This document shows, piece by piece, positions 16,231-24,732 of a stretch of DNA of 45,588 nucleotides. The stretch is from the NCBI GenBank assembly GCA_034432655.1, contig DAOUBP010000115.1, positions 1 through 45,588 on the forward strand, written 5' to 3'. How positions within the stretch are numbered: position 1 is the stretch's first letter; every line of letters starts with the position of its first letter. The notes beneath the pieces are model-generated. The model was not told where the DNA came from. It made no database searches and worked only from the letters and a program-made list of their open reading frames with translations. A program made the position numbers and the translations under genes. This DNA is from DAOUBP01 sp034432655. GTDB lineage: Bacteria > Chloroflexota > Anaerolineae > CG2-30-64-16.

Positions 16231-18130
16231 CATTCACCCGCGCATCCTCCACCAGTTGCGACGCGAAGATCTCGGCATAAAGCGGGCTGTCTTCCAGCAG
16301 TTCCTCGTGAGTGCCGCGGGCCACGATCCGCCCCTTATCCAGCACCAGGATCTGGTCGGCCCGGCGCACTGTGCTGATGCGTTGGGCGATGACGAACGAG
16401 GTCCGGCCGGCCATCAGCCTGTCCAACGCCTGCTGGATTTGATACTCGGTCACGGTGTCCACGCTGGAGGTGGAGTCGTCCAGGATCAGGATACGGGGGT
16501 CCAGCAGGATGGCGCGGGCGATCGCGATGCGTTGCTTCTGGCCGCCGCTGAGGGTGGTGCCCCGCTCACCCACGCGCGTGTCGTATCCTTGCGGGAAACT
16601 CATGATGAAGTCGTGCGCGGCTGCGGCCTGCGCGGCCGCGATGATCTCCTCCATGCTGGCATCGGGCCGGCCGAAGGCGATGTTGTCGCGGATCGTCCCA
16701 GAGAAGAGGGTGGTCTCTTGTAGTACGATGCCGATCTGCGAACGGAGCGATTCCAGCGTCACGTCGCGCACGTCATAGCCATCCACCGTGATCCGGCCTT
16801 CGGTGGCATCGTAGAAACGCGGGATGAGGTTGATGATGGTGCTCTTCCCGCTGCCTGTGGCACCCAACAAGGCGACGGTTTGCCCCGGCTCGGCCACGAA
16901 GCTCACATTTTGCAGCACCGGGTCGCCGTCACTGAAGTACCGAAACGTCACGTTTTCGAATGCAACCCGGCCCTGGATCGGCGGCAACGTGATCGCGCCT
17001 GGCCGGTTGGCCACGTCGCTGCGCGTGTCCAGGATCTCGAAGATGCGATTGGCCGAGGCGCTGGCCTGGGCCATTTGCGAGATGATCAGCCCCAACTGGC
17101 CCAGCGGGAAGAACACGAACACCAGATAGAGGCTGAACTTCTGCCACTGTCCGAAGGTTAACGTCCCGCCGATAATCTGTTGGCCGCCAAAGTAAAGCAC
17201 GGCTGCCTGGCCCAGGTTGGCGATCAGGAACACCAGCGGAAAGACAAATGAAAAGGTGCGAGAGACCCGGATCTGCTGCTGCATCAGGTCCTCGGCCGAG
17301 CGGTCGAAACGCGCGATCTGCTCCGGCTCGCGGGCAAACGCCCTGATCACCTTGATGCCGGCCAGGTTCTCCTGCAGGATGGTGTTCAGCGTTGAGAGCT
17401 TTTGCTGCACCCTGGCGAACATCGGCTGGGTGATCGCGCCGAAAGCCATGAAGATGATCAGGGCCACCGGCAGCACGGGCAGGATTGTCAGCATCAGCCG
17501 GAAATTGGTGAGCATCAGGATGACCAGCGCGCCGGTCAGGATGATCAGTGCCTGTACCGCCAACAGCAGGCCCTGTCCGATGAACTGGCGCACTTTTTCA
17601 ACGTCATCGGTGGCCCGGATCATCAGTTGACCGGTCTGGTTGCGGTCGTGGTAGCTGAAGGAGAGTCGTTGGATTTTGGCGTACAGCTCGTTGCGGAAGT
17701 CAAAGGCCACACTTTGGGAAGCGCGTTCGGCCATGTAGCCCTGGGCGAAAGCAAAGAACCCGCGCGCCACGGCAAACGCGAGGATCAGCAGGCCGGCCCA
17801 TAGGATCGCCGACTCGGCGCCGGTGCTGTAGCGTTGGAATTGCTCCGCGCTCCAGCCTAGCGCCTGTAACGCAAGCTGCCTGGCGCCGGCCGGCACCTGG
17901 GCCACGCGCTGGGCGATCAGGCCGTTGGTCACCGCATCAATGATGTTCTGTACCAGTTGCGGCACCATGAGCTGCGAAGCAGTGGAGATGATCAGCGCCA
18001 GATAAGCAATCAACGCAATCCGCTTGTAGTGTCCCAGATAACGGATCGCTCGGACCAGGTTTTTCAGTCCAGGGCCCCCCGGGCCCTGGACGCAACGGGT
18101 GGCATGGGGCGATGTGAGAGCTGCTTGCAA
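16202..18130 (-). CDS. ABC exporter half-transporter with degenerate Walker B
   Basis: 642 aa. Exporter fold: six helices, then Walker A GATGSGKST (about residue 423), signature LSGGQKQR, Walker B LILDDSTSSVD. The residue after the Walker B Asp is Asp (D552, codon 16477-16475) where an ATPase normally has the catalytic Glu. This Glu-to-Asp change is the known signature of the degenerate half in BmrC/TM287-type heterodimers. The start is TTG 18130, with AGAGGAG 8 nt before it. It follows the MarR gene by 21 nt, so the regulator and exporter form one operon. Confidence 0.92.
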   Translation of the reverse strand: MQAALTSPHATRCVQGPGGPGLKNLVRAIRYLGHYKRIALIAYLALIISTASQLMVPQLVQNIIDAVTNGLIAQRVAQVPAGARQLALQALGWSAEQFQRYSTGAESAILWAGLLILAFAVARGFFAFAQGYMAERASQSVAFDFRNELYAKIQRLSFSYHDRNQTGQLMIRATDDVEKVRQFIGQGLLLAVQALIILTGALVILMLTNFRLMLTILPVLPVALIIFMAFGAITQPMFARVQQKLSTLNTILQENLAGIKVIRAFAREPEQIARFDRSAEDLMQQQIRVSRTFSFVFPLVFLIANLGQAAVLYFGGQQIIGGTLTFGQWQKFSLYLVFVFFPLGQLGLIISQMAQASASANRIFEILDTRSDVANRPGAITLPPIQGRVAFENVTFRYFSDGDPVLQNVSFVAEPGQTVALLGATGSGKSTIINLIPRFYDATEGRITVDGYDVRDVTLESLRSQIGIVLQETTLFSGTIRDNIAFGRPDASMEEIIAAAQAAAAHDFIMSFPQGYDTRVGERGTTLSGGQKQRIAIARAILLDPRILILDDSTSSVDTVTEYQIQQALDRLMAGRTSFVIAQRISTVRRADQILVLDKGRIVARGTHEELLEDSPLYAEIFASQLVEDARVNEPADQRINE

Positions 18131-18151
18131 CGGTCTATCTCCTCTGCGCGT

Positions 18152-18709
18152 TTAGTGAGACAACTCCACAGGAGTCGCGTCAAGTTCTTGCGCTGCGCGC
18201 GTCATGGACGTGATCAATTTCTCCAGCAGGTCGGCGAGTTGCGCGCGCTCCTGCGGGCTCAGGCCGGCGATCAAACGGTTCAGATTACTCACATGAGCCG
18301 GTGCAGTGGTCCGCACCAGGCTGCGGCCCTCTTCGGTGAGACGGATGCGAAACACCCGCTTGTCGTTGGGGTCCAGATCGCGTGTGACCAGCCCTTGCGC
18401 TTCCAGGCTGCCCAGCAGCGTGCTGATGGTGTTCTTGCTGACGTTCTGGCACCGGCTGAGCTCGGTAGGGGTCATGCCGGCTGGGCCTTCATGATGTTCG
18501 TGCGCTATCAACCGCAGCAGCAAGCCCCAGCGTGGCCCGGAAAGGCCCGCGTCGCGCAGCCGCTCGTCAATCAAGGCATCGTATTGATTGGCCGCGGCGC
18601 GGATCAGCCGCATGAGCTCGACCCCGGCCGGGTCTGCCCCGGGCGCCAGATTATTGACCATGGCACGCACGTGCTGCGCGTGGGTGAATCGGGAAATCTG
18701 CTCCGTCAA
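18152..18709 (-). CDS. MarR-family transcriptional regulator
   Basis: 185 aa. Winged helix-turn-helix with MTPTELSRCQNVSKNTISTL as recognition unit and a wing containing DPNDKRV, the conserved D-x-R of MarR. N- and C-terminal helices form the dimer interface. The start is TTG 18709 with a perfect AGGAGG 5 nt upstream. First gene of an operon with a heterodimeric ABC exporter, so it most likely represses that operon and is released by the exported compound. No clear palindromic operator was found in 18710-18820. Confidence 0.92.
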   Translation of the reverse strand: MTEQISRFTHAQHVRAMVNNLAPGADPAGVELMRLIRAAANQYDALIDERLRDAGLSGPRWGLLLRLIAHEHHEGPAGMTPTELSRCQNVSKNTISTLLGSLEAQGLVTRDLDPNDKRVFRIRLTEEGRSLVRTTAPAHVSNLNRLIAGLSPQERAQLADLLEKLITSMTRAAQELDATPVELSH

Positions 18710-18826
18710 TCAGGCCTCCTGAGCCCGGTTTGCTGTGGCCAAATGTAAACCCGAACCCGCCTCTCTTCTGTAACAGCTCTTCCAGATGGTAACAAGTCGA
18801 ACTATTCTGTTTCTCACGAAATGAAA

Positions 18827-18861
18827 AACCGCTGCGCGTCTTTGCCACACGCACAGCGGTT
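18827..18861 (-). terminator. Rho-independent terminator of the CDGSH gene
   Basis: AACCGCTGCGCGT (18827-18839) pairs with ACGCACAGCGGTT (18849-18861) with one mismatch in 13. On the minus strand the stem is followed by a T run (+ strand AAAAA at 18824-18828). It lies about 30 nt past the CDGSH stop. Confidence 0.75.
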
Positions 18862-18890
18862 GCGGACAGGCCGGTTGAACAGCGCCCTGA

Positions 18891-19082
18891 TTATGCCTCG
18901 TCGGCCGGGACTGCCTTGATGATGGCCGGGCCGACTTTGTCGTCCCCGGCGCTGTTTACCTTGCGGTGGCTGCCGTCGCAGTAGGGGAAGGCCTCGGATT
19001 GCCAGCACCGGCAGATGGCGATGGTTTTGCCGGCCGGCAAGATCTCGTTGTGACGATCGGGGCGATTTTTTGTGTTGATCAT
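18891..19082 (-). CDS. CDGSH iron-sulfur domain protein
   Basis: 63 aa. Contains the full single-domain CDGSH motif CRCWQSEAFPYCDGSH, in which three Cys and one His bind a redox-active 2Fe-2S cluster. Bacterial CDGSH proteins of this size are soluble and linked to iron-sulfur or redox homeostasis. ATG 19082 has GAGGT 7 nt upstream. The gene is monocistronic, with its own terminator, and is divergent from the NAD synthetase gene across 167 bp. Confidence 0.92.
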   Translation of the reverse strand: MINTKNRPDRHNEILPAGKTIAICRCWQSEAFPYCDGSHRKVNSAGDDKVGPAIIKAVPADEA

Positions 19083-19184
19083 GTCTGTTACCTCGTGTCA
19101 GGATATATGACGCAGCACGCGAAGCTGCTGCAAAGTTTGTAAGACAATTGTAAAGGGTTGCGCCCTGGTTTTCGGTGAGCGAAT

Positions 19185-19213
19185 TTCCGAACTGCGCGTA
19201 TTTGCATTACAAT
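19185..19213 (+). promoter_or_regulatory. Possible promoter of nadE
   Basis: TACAAT (19208-19213) is a good -10 element; 17 bp upstream, TTCCGA (19185-19190) is a poor -35. Transcription would begin near 19220, about 30 nt before the ATG. Confidence 0.35.
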
Positions 19214-19249
19214 GGCAGTGCGTTCCCAGTATTGCCAACGGAGATCCTC

Positions 19250-21235
19250 ATGGACCAGGCATCCCTTTTCTCACCGGCCGCGCTGGGGTTCCTGCGCGCG
19301 GCTGTGGTTTCACCCGAAATGGCCGTGGCCGATGTGGCGTTCAACACCCGTTCCATCATCACGGCGTTGCAACAGGCCGCAGATGCCGGCTGCCGGCTGG
19401 CAGTCTTCCCGGAGCTGTGTCTGACGGGCTATTCGTGTGCCGACCTGTTCTACCAAAGCGCCTTGCTGACGGCCGCGCAAGAGGCGCTGTTGGAGGTTGC
19501 CGGGGCTGCGGCCCAGGCCGACATCGCCGCGGCGGTGGGGCTGCCGCTGGCCATCGCCGGCAAGCTTTACAATTGCCTGGCTCTGGTGGCCGACGGCCGC
19601 GTCCTGGGCATCGTGCCCAAGACCTACCTGCCCAGCACCAACGAGTTCTATGAGGAACGTTGGTTCACCCCCGGGCCCCTGTGCCCCGCCCGGTCGGCCG
19701 TCGTCGGCGACGCAGAGGTCCCGTTCGGGGTTGACCTGCTTTTCGCTGCCGACAACCTGCCCGGCCTGGTGATCGGTATGGAGGTCTGCGAGGACCTCTG
19801 GGCGGTGAATCCGCCCAGCGGTGATATGGCGCTGGCGGGCGCCACGGTGCTGCTCAACGGCTCGGCCAGCAACGAATTGCTGGGGAAGGTGGCATATCGG
19901 CGAGAGCTGGTGTGCCAGCAGTCGGCCCGCTGCCTGGCCGCCTACCTGTACGCAGGGGCGGGCGCGGGTGAGTCCACCACCGATACGGTCTGGGCCGGGC
20001 ACTCGCTGCTGGCCGAAAACGGTGTCATCCTGGCCGAGACGGAACGCTTCCGCTTCGACACGCAGATGGCGCTGGCGGATGTTGACCTGGAGCGGCTGCT
20101 GGCCGAGCGGCTGAAGAACAACACCTACTCTTCCTCGACCGCCGGCCGGGCCTTCCGGGTCATCCCCTTCACCCTTCCCGGAGCGGCGCGCAGCCAGGCA
20201 CCGGCCCGGTTCATCCGGCCCGGGCTCTCCAGGACCCCGTTCGTACCGGCCGACGTCGAACGTCGCGCCCAGCATTGCCAGGAGATCTTCAACATTCAGG
20301 CCACAGCGCTGGCCAAACGGTTGCGGCACACGGGCAGCCGTTGCGCAGTGATCGGCATCTCGGGCGGCCTGGACTCGACCCTGGCACTCCTGGTCACGGT
20401 CAAGGCGTTCGACCGCCTGGGGCTGGCCCGGGAAGGGATCATCGCCATCACGATGCCGGGTTTCGGCACCACTGGCCGCACCCGGGGTAACGCCCAGCAG
20501 CTGGCCGCAGCTTTGGGCGTCACTTTCCGGGAGATCCCGATCGCCGACGCAGTGCGCCAGCACTTCCGGGACATCGGCCACGACGAGGCCGTCCACGACG
20601 TCACCTACGAGAACGCGCAGGCGCGCGAGCGCACCCAGATCCTGATGGATGTGGCGAACCAGGCCGGCGGTTTTGTGGTGGGCACCGGGGATCTCTCGGA
20701 GCTGGCGTTGGGCTGGGCCACCTACAACGGCGACCACATGTCTATGTACCACGTCAACGCCGGCGTGCCCAAGACCCTGGTGCGTTACCTGGTGGCCTGG
20801 GCAGCCGAGGCCGAGTTCAGCGGCGCAGCGGCGGCTGTGCTGCGCGATATCTGCGCCACGCCCATCAGCCCGGAACTGTTGCCGCCCGACAAGGACGGCG
20901 CGCTGATACAGAAGACCGAAGAGGCCATCGGGCCTTACGAGCTGCACGACTTCTTCCTGTTCCAGGTGGTACGCTACGCCTTTCCGCCGCGCAAAGTGTT
21001 CGCGCTGGCGCGGCAGGCGTTTGAGGATCTCTATCCGCCGGAGGTCATCCTCCATTGGCTGGAGGTGTTCTACCGGCGGTTCTTCAGCCAGCAATACAAG
21101 CGTTCGGCCATGCCCGACGGCCCCAAAGTGGGCTCGGTAGCCCTCTCCCCGCGTGGGGACTGGCGGATGCCGTCCGATGCCAGCCCGGCGGTCTGGCTGG
21201 CCGAACTGGCCGCGTTGCGCGCGGCATTCCGTTGA
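19250..21235 (+). CDS. nadE: Glutamine-dependent NAD+ synthetase
   Basis: 661 aa, the usual length for the two-domain enzyme. The N-terminal glutaminase domain (nitrilase fold) has a complete triad: Glu55 (VFPEL), Lys124 (VPKTYLPS) and Cys180 (GMEVCEDLW). The C-terminal ammonia-dependent synthetase has the PP-loop GISGGLDST (369-377), GTGDLSELALGW and the C-terminal KRSAMPDGPKVGSVALSPR. It makes NAD+ from deamido-NAD+, ATP and glutamine. ATG 19250 with GGAG upstream gives the family N-terminus; the ORF is open 75 nt further up. 40 nt separate it from the oxidoreductase gene, so they may be co-transcribed. Confidence 0.97.
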   Translation: MDQASLFSPAALGFLRAAVVSPEMAVADVAFNTRSIITALQQAADAGCRLAVFPELCLTGYSCADLFYQSALLTAAQEALLEVAGAAAQADIAAAVGLPLAIAGKLYNCLALVADGRVLGIVPKTYLPSTNEFYEERWFTPGPLCPARSAVVGDAEVPFGVDLLFAADNLPGLVIGMEVCEDLWAVNPPSGDMALAGATVLLNGSASNELLGKVAYRRELVCQQSARCLAAYLYAGAGAGESTTDTVWAGHSLLAENGVILAETERFRFDTQMALADVDLERLLAERLKNNTYSSSTAGRAFRVIPFTLPGAARSQAPARFIRPGLSRTPFVPADVERRAQHCQEIFNIQATALAKRLRHTGSRCAVIGISGGLDSTLALLVTVKAFDRLGLAREGIIAITMPGFGTTGRTRGNAQQLAAALGVTFREIPIADAVRQHFRDIGHDEAVHDVTYENAQARERTQILMDVANQAGGFVVGTGDLSELALGWATYNGDHMSMYHVNAGVPKTLVRYLVAWAAEAEFSGAAAAVLRDICATPISPELLPPDKDGALIQKTEEAIGPYELHDFFLFQVVRYAFPPRKVFALARQAFEDLYPPEVILHWLEVFYRRFFSQQYKRSAMPDGPKVGSVALSPRGDWRMPSDASPAVWLAELAALRAAFR

Positions 21236-21275
21236 TCTATTGCATCACATCTTGTGCTCAAGGGAGGAACGCACG

Positions 21276-23207
21276 ATGACAGTTGGTGGGACGTGGGGCA
21301 AGATCCTGCATATTGATCTGACCCACAACAAGACCTGGGTGGAAACTCCCCCGGACGAGCTTTACTTGAAGCTGGTCGGCGGCCGTGGCCTGGTCGCCTA
21401 CTTGCTGTTGCGCGATCTGCCGGCCGGCGCCGATCCGTTGGGGCCGGACAACCTGCTGATCTTCGCCCCCGGCATCTTGCAGGGCAGCAACTTGCCGGGC
21501 AGCGGCCGCCATGGGGTAGGCGGCAAGAGCCCGCTCACCGGCGGCCTGGGCAGCTCCGAGGCCGGCGGGTGGTGGGGCCACGAGTTCAAGCGTGCTGGTT
21601 TCGATGCCCTGGTTGTGCGCGGCCGCGCGGCCGAGCCTGTCTTTTTGTGGATTCATGACGGCCAGGTTGAGATCCGGCCGGCAGGGCACTTGTGGGGACG
21701 GGACACCGCGGAAGTGCAAGCCGCGATCCGCTCCGAATTGGGGGAGGAACGGGCCCGGGTGGCGCAGTGCGGGATCGCTGGCGAGAACCTGGTGCGCTAT
21801 GCGGCGATCATGCATGATGTGAACCGTGCGGCGGGTCGCAATGGCCTGGGCGCGGTGATGGGCAGCAAGAATCTGAAGGCGGTGGCCGTGCGCGGCACGC
21901 TCAACGTGCCCGTAGCCCGCCGCCAGCGCGTGCTGCCGGTGGCGAAGTGGCTGGGCGAAAATTACAAGGAGCTGTCGGCCTGGGCGGTGCAAATGGGCAC
22001 CCCAGGTAGCGTGACCTATCTGAACCGTTTGGGCGGGTTGCCCACGCGCAATTTCCGGGATCCCGGCTTCCCGGACGCGGTCGCCATCGGCGGCAAGACC
22101 ATGCACAACACCATCCTGATCGAGCGCGATACCTGTCAGGTGTGCCCCATCTCGTGCAAGCAGGTGGTGGCATATGACAGCGAAGTGCGGAATCAACGAA
22201 TTGGCGAATGGCTCGAACAAGGTCTTCAGGTGCCGACTTCCGCTGTAAGCAACATTGAGCCGGTCTATGGCGGGCCGGAGTATGAGACCCTGGCCGCGTT
22301 CGGCAGCAACTGCGGGGTGAGCGACCTGGTGGCGGTGGCCAAGGCCAACGAGCTGTGCGCGCGCTGGGGCCTGGATACCATCAGTACGGGCATGACCATC
22401 GCGTTCGTGATGGAGTGCGTGGAGCGTGGCCTGTTAACCGCAGCGCAGACCGGAGGCTACCTGCCGCGTTGGGGCGACGCGGCCGCGTTGTTGGAGGGGG
22501 TTGAGCTCATCGCTCACCGTCGCGGCTTCGGTGCGCAGATGGCCGAGGGCACGCGGCGGTTGGCGCAATGGATCGGGCGAGGGGCCGAAGCGTATACCGT
22601 GGAGGTGAAGGGCCAGGAACTGCCCATGCACGAGCCAAGGCTGAAGTTTGCCCTGGGCGTGGGCTACGCCGTGGCGCCCGTGGGCGCCGACCACATGATG
22701 AACATCCACGACACCAACTACAGCCATCCCGGCCCTGACCTGGAGCGGGTGGCTGCTGTGTACCAGACCGCGCCGTTGCCCCCGAACGACCTCAGCCCGG
22801 CCAAGATGAAGCTGTTCTATCACGAGGTCAACTGGCAGCATTTCCAGGATTGCGCAGTGACGTGCATGTTCTATCCCTACGCTTACACCCACCTGGCCGA
22901 GGCGATCAGTGGGGTGACCGGCCAAGACTACGGCCCGGCCGACATCCTGGCCGTGGGCGAGCGCGCGCAGCACCTGGCGCGGCTGTTCAACCTGCGAGAG
23001 GGATTGCGCGCCCAGGACGACCGGTTGCCGAAGCGGGTGATGCAGGCGTTCGCGGCGGGGCCGCTGGCCGGGATGGAGATCACCGAAGAGGCGTTCCTGG
23101 CCGCCCGGCAGATGTGGTATGAACTGATGGGTTGGACCCCGGACGGCGTGCCGACCGCGGCGCGCCTGGCTGCATTGGGGTTACAGGAGTTGTTGTCTTC
23201 CTCGTAA
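21276..23207 (+). CDS. Aldehyde:ferredoxin oxidoreductase (tungsten enzyme)
   Basis: 643 aa. Opens with GKILHIDLTHNKTWVETPP, the AOR family start, then GGRGLVAYLL, APGILQG and SGRHGVGGKSPLTGG in the pterin-binding N-terminal domain. The 4Fe-4S ligands fit the family: Cys287, Cys290 and Cys294 (CQVCPISC) plus a distal Cys at 526 or 530. Oxidises aldehydes to acids with ferredoxin as acceptor, using a tungsto-bispterin. ATG 21276 has AGGGAGGAAC upstream. No molybdopterin or ferredoxin gene is adjacent. Aldehyde specificity within the AOR/FOR/GOR family is not readable. Confidence 0.93.
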   Translation: MTVGGTWGKILHIDLTHNKTWVETPPDELYLKLVGGRGLVAYLLLRDLPAGADPLGPDNLLIFAPGILQGSNLPGSGRHGVGGKSPLTGGLGSSEAGGWWGHEFKRAGFDALVVRGRAAEPVFLWIHDGQVEIRPAGHLWGRDTAEVQAAIRSELGEERARVAQCGIAGENLVRYAAIMHDVNRAAGRNGLGAVMGSKNLKAVAVRGTLNVPVARRQRVLPVAKWLGENYKELSAWAVQMGTPGSVTYLNRLGGLPTRNFRDPGFPDAVAIGGKTMHNTILIERDTCQVCPISCKQVVAYDSEVRNQRIGEWLEQGLQVPTSAVSNIEPVYGGPEYETLAAFGSNCGVSDLVAVAKANELCARWGLDTISTGMTIAFVMECVERGLLTAAQTGGYLPRWGDAAALLEGVELIAHRRGFGAQMAEGTRRLAQWIGRGAEAYTVEVKGQELPMHEPRLKFALGVGYAVAPVGADHMMNIHDTNYSHPGPDLERVAAVYQTAPLPPNDLSPAKMKLFYHEVNWQHFQDCAVTCMFYPYAYTHLAEAISGVTGQDYGPADILAVGERAQHLARLFNLREGLRAQDDRLPKRVMQAFAAGPLAGMEITEEAFLAARQMWYELMGWTPDGVPTAARLAALGLQELLSSS

Positions 23208-23218
23208 CCGCCGCCCAA

Positions 23219-23390
23219 ACCCCTTTGATAGGATTTCCCCCGCCCCCGCAGGCGGGGGCAGGGAGTATTCGAATGGGAGGGGACTGGGGCGGCGCAGCCG
23301 CTCGAAACCCCTTTTCGTAAGGGTCCCCCGCTCTCCTCTACACGGGGAGAGCGGGGGTTGGAAGTGAGAGGGGTCAGTGGCAGAAACTGC
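23219..23390. repeat. REP-like double-hairpin element
   Basis: Hairpin 1: GCCCCCGC (23242-23249) with GCGGGGGC (23252-23259). Hairpin 2: CCCCCGCTCTCC (23325-23336) with GGAGAGCGGGGG (23346-23357), a perfect 12-bp stem. Located directly after the oxidoreductase gene, it may also stop its transcript. Confidence 0.55.
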
Positions 23391-23549
23391 AGAATCCCGG
23401 CTAGCGCAGCACTGGTGGGTCACTTGGCGCGTATGTTGCCATTCCGACAGCACCGCGCCCAAGCCCGGTTGACCGGGCGCTGCCAGGTAGCCCGATCCAT
23501 GCATGGTCGGGCGGGCCGGCGTGGCCGCACACGCGACGGGTGACGGGTG

Positions 23550-23690
23550 GCCGGTGGCGGCCAGGATCGCCCGGGCCAGGCCGGTCACGCAGAACTCCTG
23601 CCCGGCCAGGGGCGAGATGATGCGCAGTCGCGTCGGATCGCTGAGCGCCTTGAGGACCCCGGCCAGGGCCCGCGCCGCGGCCGACCGGTC
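23550..23690 (-). pseudogene. ArsR-family regulator fragment
   Basis: The minus-strand frame reads ARALAGVLKALSDPTRLRII and then LAGQEFCVTGLARAI, the first half of an ArsR winged helix (compare ALADPTRLRIL..L..ELCV.DLA). The recognition helix and everything after are missing: the frame continues into unrelated sequence. No start codon specific to it is seen, because the frame upstream is antisense to the TPR fragment. Confidence 0.55.
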
Positions 23691-23865
23691 GGGCGAGGTG
23701 CGCGTGCTGTTCGACCTGGGCTGGATCGCCATTGACCAGGCGCGCTGGGCCGACGCCGTGCGCTTGAACGCGGAAAGCCTCGCCCTGGCGCGGGCGGTGG
23801 CCGAGCCCTACGCGGTCTATCGCGCGTTGACCAACCTGGGCTGGGCGCGGCTCTGCTGCGGGGAA
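23686..23865 (+). pseudogene. TPR-repeat fragment
   Basis: About 60 residues on the plus strand (EVRVLFDLGWIAIDQARWAD and AVYRALTNLGWARLCCGE) look like two helical TPR units of the type in the C-termini of SARP/LuxR-like ATPase regulators. There is no start, no domain before it and no clear end, and it is wedged between two minus-strand fragments. A relic carried in by recombination. Confidence 0.5.
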
Positions 23866-23884
23866 GGGGGGGCCGCCGCAGTGC

Positions 23885-24330
23885 GGCAATCTGCGCCAGA
23901 TGCGTCACCTCGTGCGCGGCGAAGTAGCTGACCTGCTGGCGCAGCGTCATCTCGCCGAACTCCTCGTGCCAGCCCGTGCGCCACCAGTCGGCGAGGGGAA
24001 GTTGCTCCAGCTTCGCCAACGTCTCCGCGCGCGTAGCCCGGTAGGCCTCGAAGATATCCCACGCCGTGGGCGGGCGTTCCTGCTCGTTGGCCGCTCACGT
24101 CCAGACCGCTTTCGACTCCAGGGTGGGATGATCTTCCGTCATGAACAGATCGAGCCGAAAGGCGAGCACGCCCTGCGCGTCGCGCAGATGCGTCAACACG
24201 TTGCGGATCGCCCAACCCCCATCGGCCGGCGCCTGGTTCAATTGCGCCTCCGACAGTCCGTCGAGCAGTTTCGCGACCTCGCCGGGCGTCCGACGCAGCC
24301 GCGCGCGGGCGGCCGGCGGACAGCTGAGCC
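23885..24330 (-). pseudogene. DinB-like protein, broken by nonsense codon
   Basis: One minus-strand frame gives an almost continuous DinB/DUF664-type protein: LRRTPGEVAKLLDGLSEAQ, GGWAIRNVLTHLRDAQ, MTEDHP, then AANEQERPPTAWDIFEAY, MTLRQQVSYFAAHEVTHLAQ. An in-frame TGA at 24097-24095 sits where a Trp codon is expected (W-T-stop-A-A-N-E). No start codon lies upstream before a TAG, and the C-terminus runs into foreign sequence. DinB-fold proteins are metal-dependent thiol transferases or hydrolases. This copy is dead or misread. Confidence 0.65.
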
Positions 24331-24732
24331 AAGGATCCCTGAACGGGTGCCTGTGGGTGGTCGTCCTTGACTACAGCGCATCAAGTGAGTACATCGAATC
24401 TTGTCGCTATCGTCCTGACAGGCCATAGCACACTGGCGGCCAGCATACTGCCAGCGGTTATTACGGAACGATCTGCTGAGGGCGCCAGCTAACCGTCGGG
24501 TGAGTACTGGCCGGTGGCATGGAAGCCGGCCCTTCGGCATGGTAAGCCCGGAACAGGGTTTTGGTGCAGGGTGTCGCGCAAGGCCGGGCTGCTGCGCGGC
24601 AAGGGGCTTTGGCGCAGGGTGCTGAGGATGGCCGTGGCCGTCTCGGGGCCAGCGCGCTGCCGGAAGCATGGAAGAGCTGGATGAGGCCGCCAACGCTCAG
24701 GCACATCTCGGAGCCCGGCAACGTGGGGCCGG
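24331..24732. other. Non-coding or eroded stretch, no gene recognised
   Basis: No ORF here has recognisable protein sequence or a plausible ribosome site. An imperfect internal repeat is visible (GGTTTTGGTGCAGGGTG at about 24560 against GGCTTTGGCGCAGGGTG at about 24605). I see no hairpin with a T tract. It probably belongs to the decayed stretch to its left. Confidence 0.5.

Noticed and set aside
23503..23931. Complete plus-strand gene at this place
   Set aside because: Only a central ~60 residues look like TPR; the flanks are antisense to ArsR and DinB pieces, so I annotate it as a fragment.
24095..24097. Selenocysteine or alternative-code reading of the internal TGA
   Set aside because: The expected residue is Trp, no SECIS-like element is evident, and TGA ends many intact genes here, so a code change is not supported.
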